NCBI RefSeq assembly: GCF_003955755.1
Contig: NZ_CP034465.1
Span: 2,722,001 to 2,786,000, forward strand
DNA from: Jeotgalibaca ciconiae
Lineage (GTDB): Bacteria > Bacillota > Bacilli > Lactobacillales > Aerococcaceae
Length of the DNA: 64,000 bases
Reading direction: 5' to 3'
Shown here: piece after piece, positions 8,853 to 17,799 of the stretch
Numbering within the stretch: position 1 is the stretch's first letter
Layout of the letters: the number at the start of each line of letters is the position of its first letter
Made by a program: the position numbers and the translations under genes
Notes under the pieces: generated by a model
The model's database searches: none
Told to the model about the DNA's origin: nothing
The model's input: the letters and a program-made list of their open reading frames with translations, nothing else

Positions 8853-11800
8853 CTCTTTCGCTCCCTTCTTCCAATTCTTCTTGAAGCTTTTGTAATACTT
8901 TTGATTTATCTAATTTTTCTAATCGTCGATATCGATTTTCAGCTAATGTACTATCAAATTGAGAGATTGCCCGATAGGGTCCTTGAATGGATGGAATGTA
9001 GAGCTTATCTTTCACTGGATTCATCTTCAATTCACCGGATAAAATTTGATTACCGGCCTCTTGAATTCTTCGACGATTGTTTTTTATTAATAAGTCCAAT
9101 TCTTCTCTAGTTACTAAATCGTTGACATTTGAATAAAACGAGCCAGACTTTTTATAACGGAATGGTAATACCAAAGCAGACTCTCCAAGCTCTACATCCG
9201 GTTCCATTATTTTCGTTAGTTCTGTTTCTGCAATTAGCAGCCCCTTTAATTTATGTTCGGAAAGAAGCTGCTTTTTGAACTCTCCCTCTTCGGGCTTAAT
9301 AAGTGCCTTTAATAAAGGGTTCTTTACATGAAGATAAAAAGCACCTGCAGGTTCTGCATTAGAAGCTAATAATCGATCGGCATTTAACATCGCAATATCT
9401 AAATAAGTAATCATTTGCATTGCCAATCCATAATAAGCATCAATAAAATCAAAAGAATGTTGGCTTGATTTGTAATCCAGCACAGATAAATACTGCTTTC
9501 CATCTTTTTCAATTTTATCAATTCGGTCGATTTTCCCTCTTAAATATAGTTTTCGGTCGTTCTTTAATGAAAAAACCATTCCTTCTAATTCATTTTCCAT
9601 ACCTGGAGGACCAAAGATTGCTTCCGTTCTTACATTTTGAAAAGTAGTGAGCGAACGCTGACCATAAATAATAGTGGAGAGATGCTCAATTGTTTCATTC
9701 AATTGCTCTTGAATAAACTTCATGCGGTTCGAACTCGATAAAATCGCATATTTATCCATCCCGAAGAGATGGACCAGAATTTCTTGTGCAATTTTTTGGA
9801 CTGTATCAACTGATAACTGATCTGCTTGGGCCATGCGTCTTACTATATGCTCTAATGCTTCATGATAGAACTCACCGGCACCAGCTGGAGAAAGCTCATA
9901 TTTCTGCCTTTCTTTTAATCGCAGACCATATTGCAAGAAATGGCTATAGGAATCCAAGTAGTAACTTTCCAGTTGAGAAACAGAAAGAAAAAGATTCTTA
10001 CCATAAAGTTTTTCTGCAATTTCCGGTGTTAATTGTTCAGGGATATTTTTATATTTCAAGCTTCTAAAAATACGTTCCATTACTTTCACAGACTCTTTAT
10101 CTCGATACAAGAACGAAAGGATATTTCTCCAGATGAATGGCATTTTATCCTCAGTAGTGAATTGATTTCTTATTAACTTCACCAGTTGACTAATATTCTG
10201 AACCTTGCTGCCAATAAAATCTTCTGGTTGACTTGAATCGGTAATATCTGCCGCTTTATGTTGAATAGATAAATTCAAATCTTTGGAAATGCGGGCGATA
10301 TAAGGGGATATTTTTTGAATTCGTGTACTGCCATCCACGCTTAATGGATAAGTAATATATAATTTTTTTGTAGCCGCTAAAAAAGCTTGGTAAGCGATAA
10401 AAGGTTCGGATGCAGTAGACTCTGAAATCGAGAGAGACAAATATTTATTTTCAGCTTGTAAAGTACTTTGTAATGTTTCTCGTTCTTCTTCTGTTAATAA
10501 AGAGCGATTTTCATGGACTTTTGGTAAATTTTCTTGTGTTGCGCCAATGATAAAAGCAACTTTCGCAGGTTGAAACCGAGCGCCTTCTATACTTGAAAAA
10601 ACCACTTCATCTAATGCAGGCGGTACAATACTATAAGTTGCTGTTTCAAAACCAGTCATTAAAATCTCATGGAATGTTCTCGCATCAAAAGGAGTATCAC
10701 CCAACGTCTCAACGTACTCATCTAACAGTAATATAAATGTTTTCCATAGCTGTTCATGCTGCCGCGCTTTTTCTAGATCATTATCTTCGATAGCGGCATC
10801 ACGCCAAAAAATGATTTGTTCATCGATTCGATTCTTTTCCAGAAATTGGTAAATTACTGTAGCAGCTTCCCTGCCAGTTTTTACGGCTTGTAATTTTTTA
10901 TAAAATGGTAATAAGCGAGATTGTAAAAAGACTTTGATTTTATTGGCCTCCGCCATTCCAAGTGGTTGATTCTCTGATTGTAACTCTTCATCTACTTCAC
11001 TGAAACGATAGGCAGACCATTCATTCTTTTGAAACCAAGCATTTCCTTCGTAACCATATGCCAACAGTATATTTTCGGTTTTATCAATCGTATCACGGTA
11101 TTCTTTTAAAAGTTCTTTTTTCTGTTTAATTGAAAGATCTTCATTATTTTCTACTGTAGGTATCAGTAACTCTGTCCGCAGCAGTCGCATAATATCAGGG
11201 TATCGCCAATAATTAAAGCGCACACGGAATAAACTATCAATAAAGTCTGTAAAGGGATGATGCCTCATTTCTTCTGCTTTATCGTAGAAAACTTCCAAAT
11301 TCGCTTTTTGGAACAACGGTTTCAGAATTGTTTCGTAATCCTCTACGCGTCGAGCTAAAATAATAAAATCTTTATAACGATATCCTTTCTCAACTACCAG
11401 CCGATTAATACTATTAGCAATATGAAAGATTTCTGCCTGTTTTGTATCGCACGACCAAATTTCGATTTCTTTTTCAAAATGTTTATTCTCCAATTGCAGA
11501 GTGGGACTTTGTTTACTTCCAGAAGTAGATTGAATCCAATAATTATCCAGTTGAATAATTCCTTCTTGATAACCATCTGTTTGAGAAACAATTTTTTTAT
11601 CATGAAGAATAGGAATGTTTTTACTTCTTGCAAATTGATACAATTGAAAGTATGTACTCCCAGCAGCATGAAAGAGATTTGTTAATTCAGGCGGACCTTC
11701 AACGTAAGCCTTGTCTAAATCCAATATAACACTTACTCTAGCTGCTTGATGAAGAAACGCTTGAATGATTTGCAGTTCTTGTGCACTGAAATAATAATAA

Positions 11801-12441
11801 CCATCAATATAGAGATAAGTATTCTCTGCATTTGTTTCATAAATACAATTTGCCAAGCTTTCTAATAAAAATTCGTACTGGATATAATTCTCATCAACAA
11901 CCGTACAATATTTTTTATAGATTGAAAGGATTTCCCTTATTTTTTGCTGTTGATCCAGTAACCTGGGCGAATCGCTTTGATAGCTAATAGATGCTTCTAA
12001 ATCTTCAACTGAAATATTCCCTGCTTTAAATTCTTTAAATAGATCTGTCAGCTGTTGAATGAATCCTTCTTTTTCTATTTCTCTTCTGAATAAAATGAAT
12101 TCCTCTTTTGAATCGAGTAAAAGTTTTCGTAATAACATGCTGATTCCAGAATCGCTTAATCGTTTCTTTTGAAAAACCTCTTTATCTTTTAGAAAAAACC
12201 ATGCTAAACGACTAAAACTAAATATTTGCAAATTGATGGAACCGATAAAAGGACTATCTTCCTCTTCATCCGATTTCCATAGTTTTTCTAGAATTTTCAT
12301 TTCACCTTCAAATTTTGCATGTTCAGGGACAATAATGAAAAACTTTGCATCTGGTTGCTCATTCATTATTTGTTTAATATCTTGAATATATTCTGTTCGC
12401 TTATCAGCCGTTCCTTGGCCGATTATAAATTGAAGAGTCAT
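8821..12441 (-). CDS. addB: ATP-dependent helicase/nuclease subunit B (AddB, RexB-like)
   Basis: Second subunit of AddAB; it contributes a nuclease and scans for the Chi-like site. About 1206 residues from the ATG at 12441, chosen because GAGGATG lies upstream; the longer frame to 12513 has no such site. A nuclease motif LSVLDYKSS is in the C-terminal third. The N-terminal P-loop position reads IGQGTADKRTEY, without GKT. The cysteines that hold the iron-sulfur cluster in B. subtilis AddB are missing: ESYYLDSYSHF replaces the CPF segment and IPSIQGPYRAISQF the C-terminal cluster. Both traits fit RexB of Lactobacillales. Confidence 0.93.
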   Translation of the reverse strand: MTLQFIIGQGTADKRTEYIQDIKQIMNEQPDAKFFIIVPEHAKFEGEMKILEKLWKSDEEEDSPFIGSINLQIFSFSRLAWFFLKDKEVFQKKRLSDSGISMLLRKLLLDSKEEFILFRREIEKEGFIQQLTDLFKEFKAGNISVEDLEASISYQSDSPRLLDQQQKIREILSIYKKYCTVVDENYIQYEFLLESLANCIYETNAENTYLYIDGYYYFSAQELQIIQAFLHQAARVSVILDLDKAYVEGPPELTNLFHAAGSTYFQLYQFARSKNIPILHDKKIVSQTDGYQEGIIQLDNYWIQSTSGSKQSPTLQLENKHFEKEIEIWSCDTKQAEIFHIANSINRLVVEKGYRYKDFIILARRVEDYETILKPLFQKANLEVFYDKAEEMRHHPFTDFIDSLFRVRFNYWRYPDIMRLLRTELLIPTVENNEDLSIKQKKELLKEYRDTIDKTENILLAYGYEGNAWFQKNEWSAYRFSEVDEELQSENQPLGMAEANKIKVFLQSRLLPFYKKLQAVKTGREAATVIYQFLEKNRIDEQIIFWRDAAIEDNDLEKARQHEQLWKTFILLLDEYVETLGDTPFDARTFHEILMTGFETATYSIVPPALDEVVFSSIEGARFQPAKVAFIIGATQENLPKVHENRSLLTEEERETLQSTLQAENKYLSLSISESTASEPFIAYQAFLAATKKLYITYPLSVDGSTRIQKISPYIARISKDLNLSIQHKAADITDSSQPEDFIGSKVQNISQLVKLIRNQFTTEDKMPFIWRNILSFLYRDKESVKVMERIFRSLKYKNIPEQLTPEIAEKLYGKNLFLSVSQLESYYLDSYSHFLQYGLRLKERQKYELSPAGAGEFYHEALEHIVRRMAQADQLSVDTVQKIAQEILVHLFGMDKYAILSSSNRMKFIQEQLNETIEHLSTIIYGQRSLTTFQNVRTEAIFGPPGMENELEGMVFSLKNDRKLYLRGKIDRIDKIEKDGKQYLSVLDYKSSQHSFDFIDAYYGLAMQMITYLDIAMLNADRLLASNAEPAGAFYLHVKNPLLKALIKPEEGEFKKQLLSEHKLKGLLIAETELTKIMEPDVELGESALVLPFRYKKSGSFYSNVNDLVTREELDLLIKNNRRRIQEAGNQILSGELKMNPVKDKLYIPSIQGPYRAISQFDSTLAENRYRRLEKLDKSKVLQKLQEELEEGSERDGNDSSKNKE

Positions 12442-12510
12442 ACAACCATCCTCTTTTCTTAACTGAGAGTATTTCCTAATGATGATATCATTCACTATTT
12501 TATCATACTT

Positions 12511-12554
12511 CATAAAAAATAGAGGAACTGAGTATCAAACTCAGCTCCTCTATT
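12511..12554 (-). terminator. Terminator after rbfA
   Basis: Minus-strand stem of 16 bases (AATAGAGGAGCTGAGT and its complement with one G-U pair), five-base loop, then ATTTTTTATG. It ends the rimP-to-rbfA operon before addB. Confidence 0.88.
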
Positions 12555-12580
12555 ATAATATTCATCCGATATTATTTTGT

Positions 12581-12931
12581 TTAATCTTCGTCGTGAATTT
12601 GTCGAATTAATTCTTCAATCTTATTTCCATAATCAATTGATTCATCACGCTTAAATACTAATTCAGGTGTACGATATAAAGTTAAACGAGAACCTAACTC
12701 TTTGCGGATTAATCCAGTTGCTTTTTCTAAACCTAACTGAATGTTCTCTCGTTCACTTGCTAGTTCTTGTAGCGTACTATAGTAAATTGTTGCGTTTTGT
12801 AAATCGCCTGTTAAGTCCACATCGGTGATTGTAACATTTTGGACTCTCGGGTCTTTGATTCGTTTAGACAAGATGTCATTGACTTCACGTTGAATTTCTT
12901 GCTTTACCCTACCAGCTCGATAGTTTGCCAT
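12581..12931 (-). CDS. rbfA: 30S ribosome-binding factor A
   Basis: Cold-shock and ribosome-maturation factor that binds the 30S subunit and helps process the 5' end of 16S rRNA. I start at the ATG at 12931 (protein MANYRAGRVKQEI), with AAGGAGAG just upstream. This gives 116 residues, the normal size; a frame extending to 13048 would run into infB and add a non-homologous tail. The KH-like core includes RIKDPRV and VDLTGDL. It follows infB by 43 bases and is the last gene of the operon. A truB gene, often next, is not present here. Confidence 0.95.
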   Translation of the reverse strand: MANYRAGRVKQEIQREVNDILSKRIKDPRVQNVTITDVDLTGDLQNATIYYSTLQELASERENIQLGLEKATGLIRKELGSRLTLYRTPELVFKRDESIDYGNKIEELIRQIHDED

Positions 12932-12974
12932 GGGAATCTCTCCTTTATAACTACTATTAATAATAAGAATATAC

Positions 12975-15215
12975 TTATTTTCTAGTAATTTCAACCATTT
13001 CGAATGCTTCAATGACATCATCTTCACGAATGTCATTGTAGTTTTCAATCATGATTCCACACTCAAAGCCATTTTTCACTTCACGAACATCGTCCTTGAA
13101 ACGTTTTAGAGAAGCTAATTCGCCTTCGAAGATAACAATGTTATCACGAATTACACGAACACCACTACTTCTTTTGATGACTCCGTCTGTGACAAATGCA
13201 CCACCGATTGTACCAACTTTAGATACTTTGAAAGTTTCACGAATTAAAGCCTGACCAGTGATTTTTTCTTCGTATTCAGGATCAAGCATCCCTTTCATAG
13301 CTGTTTCAATTTCATCAATTGCGTTATAAATAACGCGGTGCAGACGAATATCTACACTTTCTTGTTCTGCTTGAATTTTTGCTTGTGGTGTCGCACGAAC
13401 ATTAAAGCCAATAATGATTGCATTACTTGCAGCAGCTAAAGTAATATCACTTTCGTTGATAGCGCCCACTGCAGAGTGAATAATGCGTACACGAACACCC
13501 TCTACTTCGATTTTCTTCAAGCTGCCTGCCAATGCTTCAACAGAACCTTGTACGTCAGCTTTAATAATAACGCCAACTTCTTTTAATTCTCCTTCTTTCA
13601 GGCTAGAGAATAAGTTGTCGAGTGTTACTCTATTTTGACCAGAACGTGATTCCATTTGAGCACGTTTTGTCCGCTCTTCGCCCACTGAACGCGCTGTTTT
13701 TTCATCTTCGAATACTACGAAACGATCTCCTGCTTGCGGAGCTTCGTTCAATCCAGTTATTTCGACCGGCATAGATGGACCAGCTGTTTTTACACGACGT
13801 CCTTGGTCGTTCGTCATTGCACGAACTCTACCATGTGTGTTACCAACAACAATTGGGTCTCCAACTTTTAATGTTCCGCCTTGTACTAGTAAAGTTGAAA
13901 TTGGCCCTTTTGATTTATCTAAGCGAGCTTCAATAACACTTCCGATTGCTAAACGATTTGGATTTGCTTTCAACTCTTGAACTTCAGCAACTAAAAGAAT
14001 CATTTCTAATAAGTCATCAATTCCTTGACCAAATTTTGCAGAAATATTTACGAAAATTGTGTCTCCGCCCCAATCTTCTGGGATTAATTCGTATTCTGTC
14101 AGTTCTTGCATTACTCGTTCCGGATTTGCGGTTGGTTTATCAATTTTGTTTACAGCAACAATAATAGGAACATCAGCAGCTTTTGCATGGTTTATTGCTT
14201 CAACGGTTTGTGGCATGACACCATCATCCGCAGCTACAACGATAATCGTGATATCAGTAACATCTGCTCCCCGTGCACGCATAGTTGTAAATGCCGCATG
14301 CCCTGGTGTATCCAAGAACGTAATTGGCTTATCATCGATTTCGACTTGGTAAGCACCAATATGTTGCGTGATTCCACCTGCTTCACTCAGACTCACTTTT
14401 GTATTACGAAGCGAATCGAGCAAAGTGGTTTTACCATGGTCAACGTGCCCCATAATTGTCACAACTGGCGGACGTGTTACTAATTCGTCTTCATTTTCTT
14501 CTGCATCAAAATAAACTTCTAAATCGGACACATCTACTTCCACTTTTTGCTCTGCATTAATACCATAATCAGTAGCAATTAATTCTAATGTATCCGAATC
14601 AAGTGGTTGATTTTGAGTAGCAACAATCCCCATCAAGAACAATTTTTTGATGATTTCCGCTGGTTCACGATGCAGCTTTTTAGCAACATCTTGAATATTC
14701 ATACCTTCTGTATAAATAAATGTTTCTGGCAATTCACGGAACTTTCTTTGTGGAACTGGTGGTTTAGGAGCACGATTATCGCGTTTGTTTTTACGATTGC
14801 GCTTATTGAATCCGCCTTTTCCTCTATTATTAAAGTTCCTGTTAGCATTCCCAGCTTTGGGACCACGGTTTCCTTGACTAGCAGCTGCTTTCGGAGCCTC
14901 TGTCTTTTTAGGCGTTTCTTTGCTCTCAGCAGGCTTATTTGTATTTTTATTATTCACTTGCTTAGGCGGTGTATTGCTTTTTCTTTGGGTATTTTTATTT
15001 TCATTTTGTGAAACATTTGTATTTTTCTTATTTTGGGAAGATACAGGTGCTTCATTTCTATTCTTCATTGTTTTATCCATTTTTTTAACATCCTCATCTT
15101 CCATTATTGACATGTGGCTTTGAAAATTTAGTCCGGCTTTTTTTGCTTTTTCAAGAACATCTTTACTCGACATTTTGTGTTCTTGCGCATATTCATAGAC
15201 TCTTTTTTTAACCAT
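12975..15215 (-). CDS. infB: Translation initiation factor IF-2
   Basis: GTPase that brings initiator tRNA to the 30S subunit and promotes subunit joining. Of 746 residues, about 50-160 are a low-complexity linker rich in Asn, Lys, Pro and Arg, between a short N-terminal IF2_N domain and a second one near 165-215. The G domain starts with GHVDHGKT at 256-263 and continues with DTPGH and NKID. Domains II-IV follow to the C terminus. ATG start after AAGGAAGGTG. It is the main gene of the rimP-to-rbfA operon. Confidence 0.97.
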   Translation of the reverse strand: MVKKRVYEYAQEHKMSSKDVLEKAKKAGLNFQSHMSIMEDEDVKKMDKTMKNRNEAPVSSQNKKNTNVSQNENKNTQRKSNTPPKQVNNKNTNKPAESKETPKKTEAPKAAASQGNRGPKAGNANRNFNNRGKGGFNKRNRKNKRDNRAPKPPVPQRKFRELPETFIYTEGMNIQDVAKKLHREPAEIIKKLFLMGIVATQNQPLDSDTLELIATDYGINAEQKVEVDVSDLEVYFDAEENEDELVTRPPVVTIMGHVDHGKTTLLDSLRNTKVSLSEAGGITQHIGAYQVEIDDKPITFLDTPGHAAFTTMRARGADVTDITIIVVAADDGVMPQTVEAINHAKAADVPIIVAVNKIDKPTANPERVMQELTEYELIPEDWGGDTIFVNISAKFGQGIDDLLEMILLVAEVQELKANPNRLAIGSVIEARLDKSKGPISTLLVQGGTLKVGDPIVVGNTHGRVRAMTNDQGRRVKTAGPSMPVEITGLNEAPQAGDRFVVFEDEKTARSVGEERTKRAQMESRSGQNRVTLDNLFSSLKEGELKEVGVIIKADVQGSVEALAGSLKKIEVEGVRVRIIHSAVGAINESDITLAAASNAIIIGFNVRATPQAKIQAEQESVDIRLHRVIYNAIDEIETAMKGMLDPEYEEKITGQALIRETFKVSKVGTIGGAFVTDGVIKRSSGVRVIRDNIVIFEGELASLKRFKDDVREVKNGFECGIMIENYNDIREDDVIEAFEMVEITRK

Positions 15216-15228
15216 GTCTTCACCTTCC

Positions 15229-15546
15229 TTATCTCATGTTGTTCGTTCCTTTCAGTTTAAAATAACTGTCTGCAAAACCTTTATCAGTAAAAGCACAAAT
15301 AGAGCGGCTCTTTCCAATTGCTTGACTAATTTCTTCAGAAGAAAAAATGATTTCGAGTGGAACATTGTAATAGGTGCATTTATTTACCATTTTTTCTTTC
15401 GTATTCTCACTACAGTCTGCTGCAACAAGAACCAACTTTGCTTCATTGCGCTGAACCGCTTTAATAGTGAGCTCTTCACCCGTAATTAACTTTCTAGCTC
15501 TCGTTGCTAAGCCAAGTAAGTTCAGTTGTTTTTTATACTGATCCAT
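15229..15546 (-). CDS. ylxQ: L7Ae-family RNA-binding protein YlxQ
   Basis: A 105-residue protein of the L7Ae/L30e fold, which binds kink-turn RNA. Visible family features are the N-terminal [16 protein letters not shown] and the central [13 protein letters not shown]. The gene overlaps ylxR by 14 bases and has AGGAG within the end of ylxR, which suggests coupled translation. It lies between ylxR and infB as in B. subtilis. The RNA partner in the cell is not known from this sequence. Confidence 0.92.
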   Translation of the reverse strand: MDQYKKQLNLLGLATRARKLITGEELTIKAVQRNEAKLVLVAADCSENTKEKMVNKCTYYNVPLEIIFSSEEISQAIGKSRSICAFTDKGFADSYFKLKGTNNMR

Positions 15547-15829
15547 TTATTTGGCTCCTAGCTTTTTGATGATCGACGTATTCATATAATTCTTGATAGA
15601 ATTCTTCAGATACTTCTACCTCAAATTGACGTTCAAGCAGCTTATTTTTTTTAGCTTTTTCAACTAAAAGGGGTTCCAGAGAAACATAGGCTCCTCTGCC
15701 ATTTTTTTTGCCAGAAGGATCTATTTCCAACGCTCCTTCTGGAGTACGGACAATCCGAATCATTTCTTTTTTTGGTTTCATCTCATTTGAGACAATACAG
15801 CGACGCATAGGAATTTTTTTCTTTTTCAC
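15533..15829 (-). CDS. ylxR: YlxR (RnpM) RNA-binding protein
   Basis: A 98-residue basic protein of the YlxR family. The conserved N-terminal block RRCIVSNEMKPKKEMIRI is followed by the GRGAYVS motif. The start is GTG at 15829, nine bases after AAGGAG, immediately past the nusA stop. The family was described for years as a nucleoid or RNA-binding protein; I recall recent work renaming it RnpM because it modulates RNase P, but that function is not visible in the sequence. The RNase P RNA gene is elsewhere in this window, at about 62091-62473. Confidence 0.92.
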   Translation of the reverse strand: MKKKKIPMRRCIVSNEMKPKKEMIRIVRTPEGALEIDPSGKKNGRGAYVSLEPLLVEKAKKNKLLERQFEVEVSEEFYQELYEYVDHQKARSQINGSV

Positions 15830-15842
15830 AAGGTGTCACTCC

Positions 15843-17144
15843 TTATTCATCTATGGAATTATCTAATAACTCTTCATAATCTTCTTCTGGATCTAATTCT
15901 ACTTCCGCAATGCGATTCTCGGCTTCATCAGGATCCAAAATATCTTCATCGATTTCATCTTGAAGTTGAATTTGCTCTGAATCATCGATTGGATCAAGAT
16001 CTTCGATATCCTGCACAAATTCTTCTGTGATTTGTGCATCATCATCAGCAAATTCGTCTGTTGCTGCTACTTCGTATATTTCATCTACTTGCTCATTTTT
16101 TTGCATCAATTCACTATAGTCAGTTTCAGATTTAATATCAATCTTATAGCCAGTCAATTTCGCTGCTAAGCGAGCATTCTGGCCTCTCTTACCTATAGCA
16201 AGAGAAAGCTGATAATCGGGAACAACAACCGTACAGCTGCCGTGTTCTGGTTCAAAGTCTACTTGGATTACTTGCGCTGGGTTTAAAGCATTTGCGATGT
16301 ATTGTGAAGGATCTTCATCCCACTTTACAATGTCCATGTTTTCGCCTTTTAATTCATTTACAATTGCCTGAACACGTTGTCCGCGTGGGCCCACACAAGT
16401 TCCAACTGGATCAACATTTATATCGCGTGAACGAACTGCAATCTTCGAACGATCTCCTGCTTCACGAGCAATTGACACAATTTCAACGACGCCATCATAT
16501 ATCTCCGGTACTTCTTGCTCGAATAGGCGTTTTAATAAGTCAGGATGGCTCCGGCTTACAAAAATTTGTGGTCCTTTTGAAGTATTCTCAACTTTTGTAA
16601 CATATACTTTAATACGGTCATGCGGTTGGAATTCTTCGCCAGGAATTTGTTCTTGTTTTGAAAGAACAGCTTCGATTTTACCTAGATTTACATAGATATA
16701 ACGAGAATCTTGACGTTCTACCACACCATTTAAAATATCATTCTCATAAGCAATAAATTCATCATAAATAATACTGCGCTCTGCTTCACGAATACGCTGC
16801 ATAATTACTTGTTTTGCCGTTTGAGCCGCAATACGTCCAAAATCACGCGGTGTTACTTCAAAACGGATTTTATCACCTATTTCGTACCCTTTATTAATTT
16901 CCAAAGCTTCTTCAATGCTGACTTCTAATGTTGAGTCAAAGACCATGTCAACAACTTCTTTTACTGAATAAACATGGATATCCCCTGTTTTATCGTTAAA
17001 CTCAACTTCAACGTTTTGCGCCTGTCCATAATTTCTTTTATAAGCAGAAACTAAGGCCGCTTCAAGCGCACTTACTACGATTTCCTTTGAAATGCCCTTA
17101 TCTTTTTCTAATATATCAAGAGCACTAAGCATGTCTTTGTTCAT
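15843..17144 (-). CDS. nusA: Transcription termination/antitermination factor NusA
   Basis: RNA polymerase-associated factor that affects pausing and intrinsic termination. The order is an N-terminal polymerase-binding domain, an S1 domain (about 130-200) and two KH domains (GPRGQRVQAI near 240-330, then GKRGQNARLA). After about residue 346 the protein continues for 87 residues that are very acidic: I count 38 Asp or Glu and only two basic residues. Total length 433, against about 370 for B. subtilis NusA as I recall. ATG start after TAGGGAG. It follows rimP by 24 bases. Confidence 0.96.
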   Translation of the reverse strand: MNKDMLSALDILEKDKGISKEIVVSALEAALVSAYKRNYGQAQNVEVEFNDKTGDIHVYSVKEVVDMVFDSTLEVSIEEALEINKGYEIGDKIRFEVTPRDFGRIAAQTAKQVIMQRIREAERSIIYDEFIAYENDILNGVVERQDSRYIYVNLGKIEAVLSKQEQIPGEEFQPHDRIKVYVTKVENTSKGPQIFVSRSHPDLLKRLFEQEVPEIYDGVVEIVSIAREAGDRSKIAVRSRDINVDPVGTCVGPRGQRVQAIVNELKGENMDIVKWDEDPSQYIANALNPAQVIQVDFEPEHGSCTVVVPDYQLSLAIGKRGQNARLAAKLTGYKIDIKSETDYSELMQKNEQVDEIYEVAATDEFADDDAQITEEFVQDIEDLDPIDDSEQIQLQDEIDEDILDPDEAENRIAEVELDPEEDYEELLDNSIDE

Positions 17145-17168
17145 TTCTCATTCACTCCCTACTAAACT

Positions 17169-17642
17169 TTAAAATTGGATTGCCAGTCTTGCTTTTGCGA
17201 TTTTATCGCGTGGAATCTCGACTGTTTTTGTTCTAGTTTTTACTTTAATCTCCAATTGAACAAAATCTTCCGTGACAGCAAGAAGAGTACCTTCATGAAA
17301 CTTTTCTCCTTCAATTGCTTGATAGTAGGATAGATGTACATAGCTTCCAATTGCGTTTTGTAAATCTTTATCAGTTTTTAATGGTCTTTCTGCACCCGGA
17401 GAGGAAACTTCTAAGAAATAAGCCTGAGGAATTGGGTCTGGATCCATTGCATCCAATATGTCACTTACACGCTCACTTACCCACGCGCACTCTTCTATAT
17501 CAATTCCACCTGGTTTATCAATGTAAATTCGCAAAAACCAGCTTTTACCTTCTTTCAGAAATTCTACGTCAACCAATTCAAAGTTACGCTCTTCGACTAC
17601 AGGTAAAACTGCTTCCTTTACAACATCAACTACTCGGCTCAC
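17169..17642 (-). CDS. rimP: Ribosome maturation factor RimP
   Basis: Needed for maturation of the 30S subunit. The GTG at 17642 is the best start: AAGGGAGG is six bases upstream, and the product then begins with SRVVDVVKEAV, giving 157 residues, the usual size. The longer frame from an ATG at 17669 would place the ribosome-binding site inside the coding sequence. Conserved features include LVDVEFLKEG, LRIYIDKPGG and the VSSPGAERPL motif. First gene of the operon, behind a promoter and a hairpin that could attenuate it. Confidence 0.95.
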   Translation of the reverse strand: MSRVVDVVKEAVLPVVEERNFELVDVEFLKEGKSWFLRIYIDKPGGIDIEECAWVSERVSDILDAMDPDPIPQAYFLEVSSPGAERPLKTDKDLQNAIGSYVHLSYYQAIEGEKFHEGTLLAVTEDFVQLEIKVKTRTKTVEIPRDKIAKARLAIQF

Positions 17643-17690
17643 AAAAACCCTCCCTTTAATATATATCAATCTTTTTAGTGCCCAATGCGT

Positions 17691-17718
17691 TAAAAAGAGC
17701 GAGCGTCTCCGCTCACTC
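17691..17718 (-). terminator. Hairpin terminator in the rimP leader (candidate attenuator)
   Basis: Minus-strand stem GAGUGAGCG / CGCUCGCUC with one G-U pair, a GAGA tetraloop and only UUUUU as tail. It lies about 50 bases upstream of the rimP start codon and downstream of the promoter at 17743-17771. It may end polC transcripts as well as attenuate the rimP operon. Confidence 0.75.
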
Positions 17719-17742
17719 CCTCAGCAACTTTATTCTCTCCAA

Positions 17743-17771
17743 ATCATACACTATTGGCCAATAAAATGCAA
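17743..17771 (-). promoter_or_regulatory. Promoter of the rimP-nusA-infB operon
   Basis: TTGCAT (17771-17766), 17-base spacer, TATGAT (17748-17743). It sits between the polC stop codon and the hairpin at 17691-17718, so its transcript contains that hairpin. Confidence 0.6.
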
Positions 17772-17799
17772 GAAAAGCCCCTTTTACTCTCCTAAAGAA

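Noticed and set aside
12932-13048. 39-residue N-terminal extension of rbfA
   Set aside because: It overlaps the end of infB in another frame and does not resemble RbfA, which begins at the ATG at 12931 after AAGGAGAG.
14059-14483. Overlapping plus-strand open frames of 97 and 125 codons within infB
   Set aside because: They lie antisense to the conserved GTPase domain of IF-2, have no ribosome-binding site and encode cysteine-rich, improbable proteins. They are by-products of the real gene's codon use.
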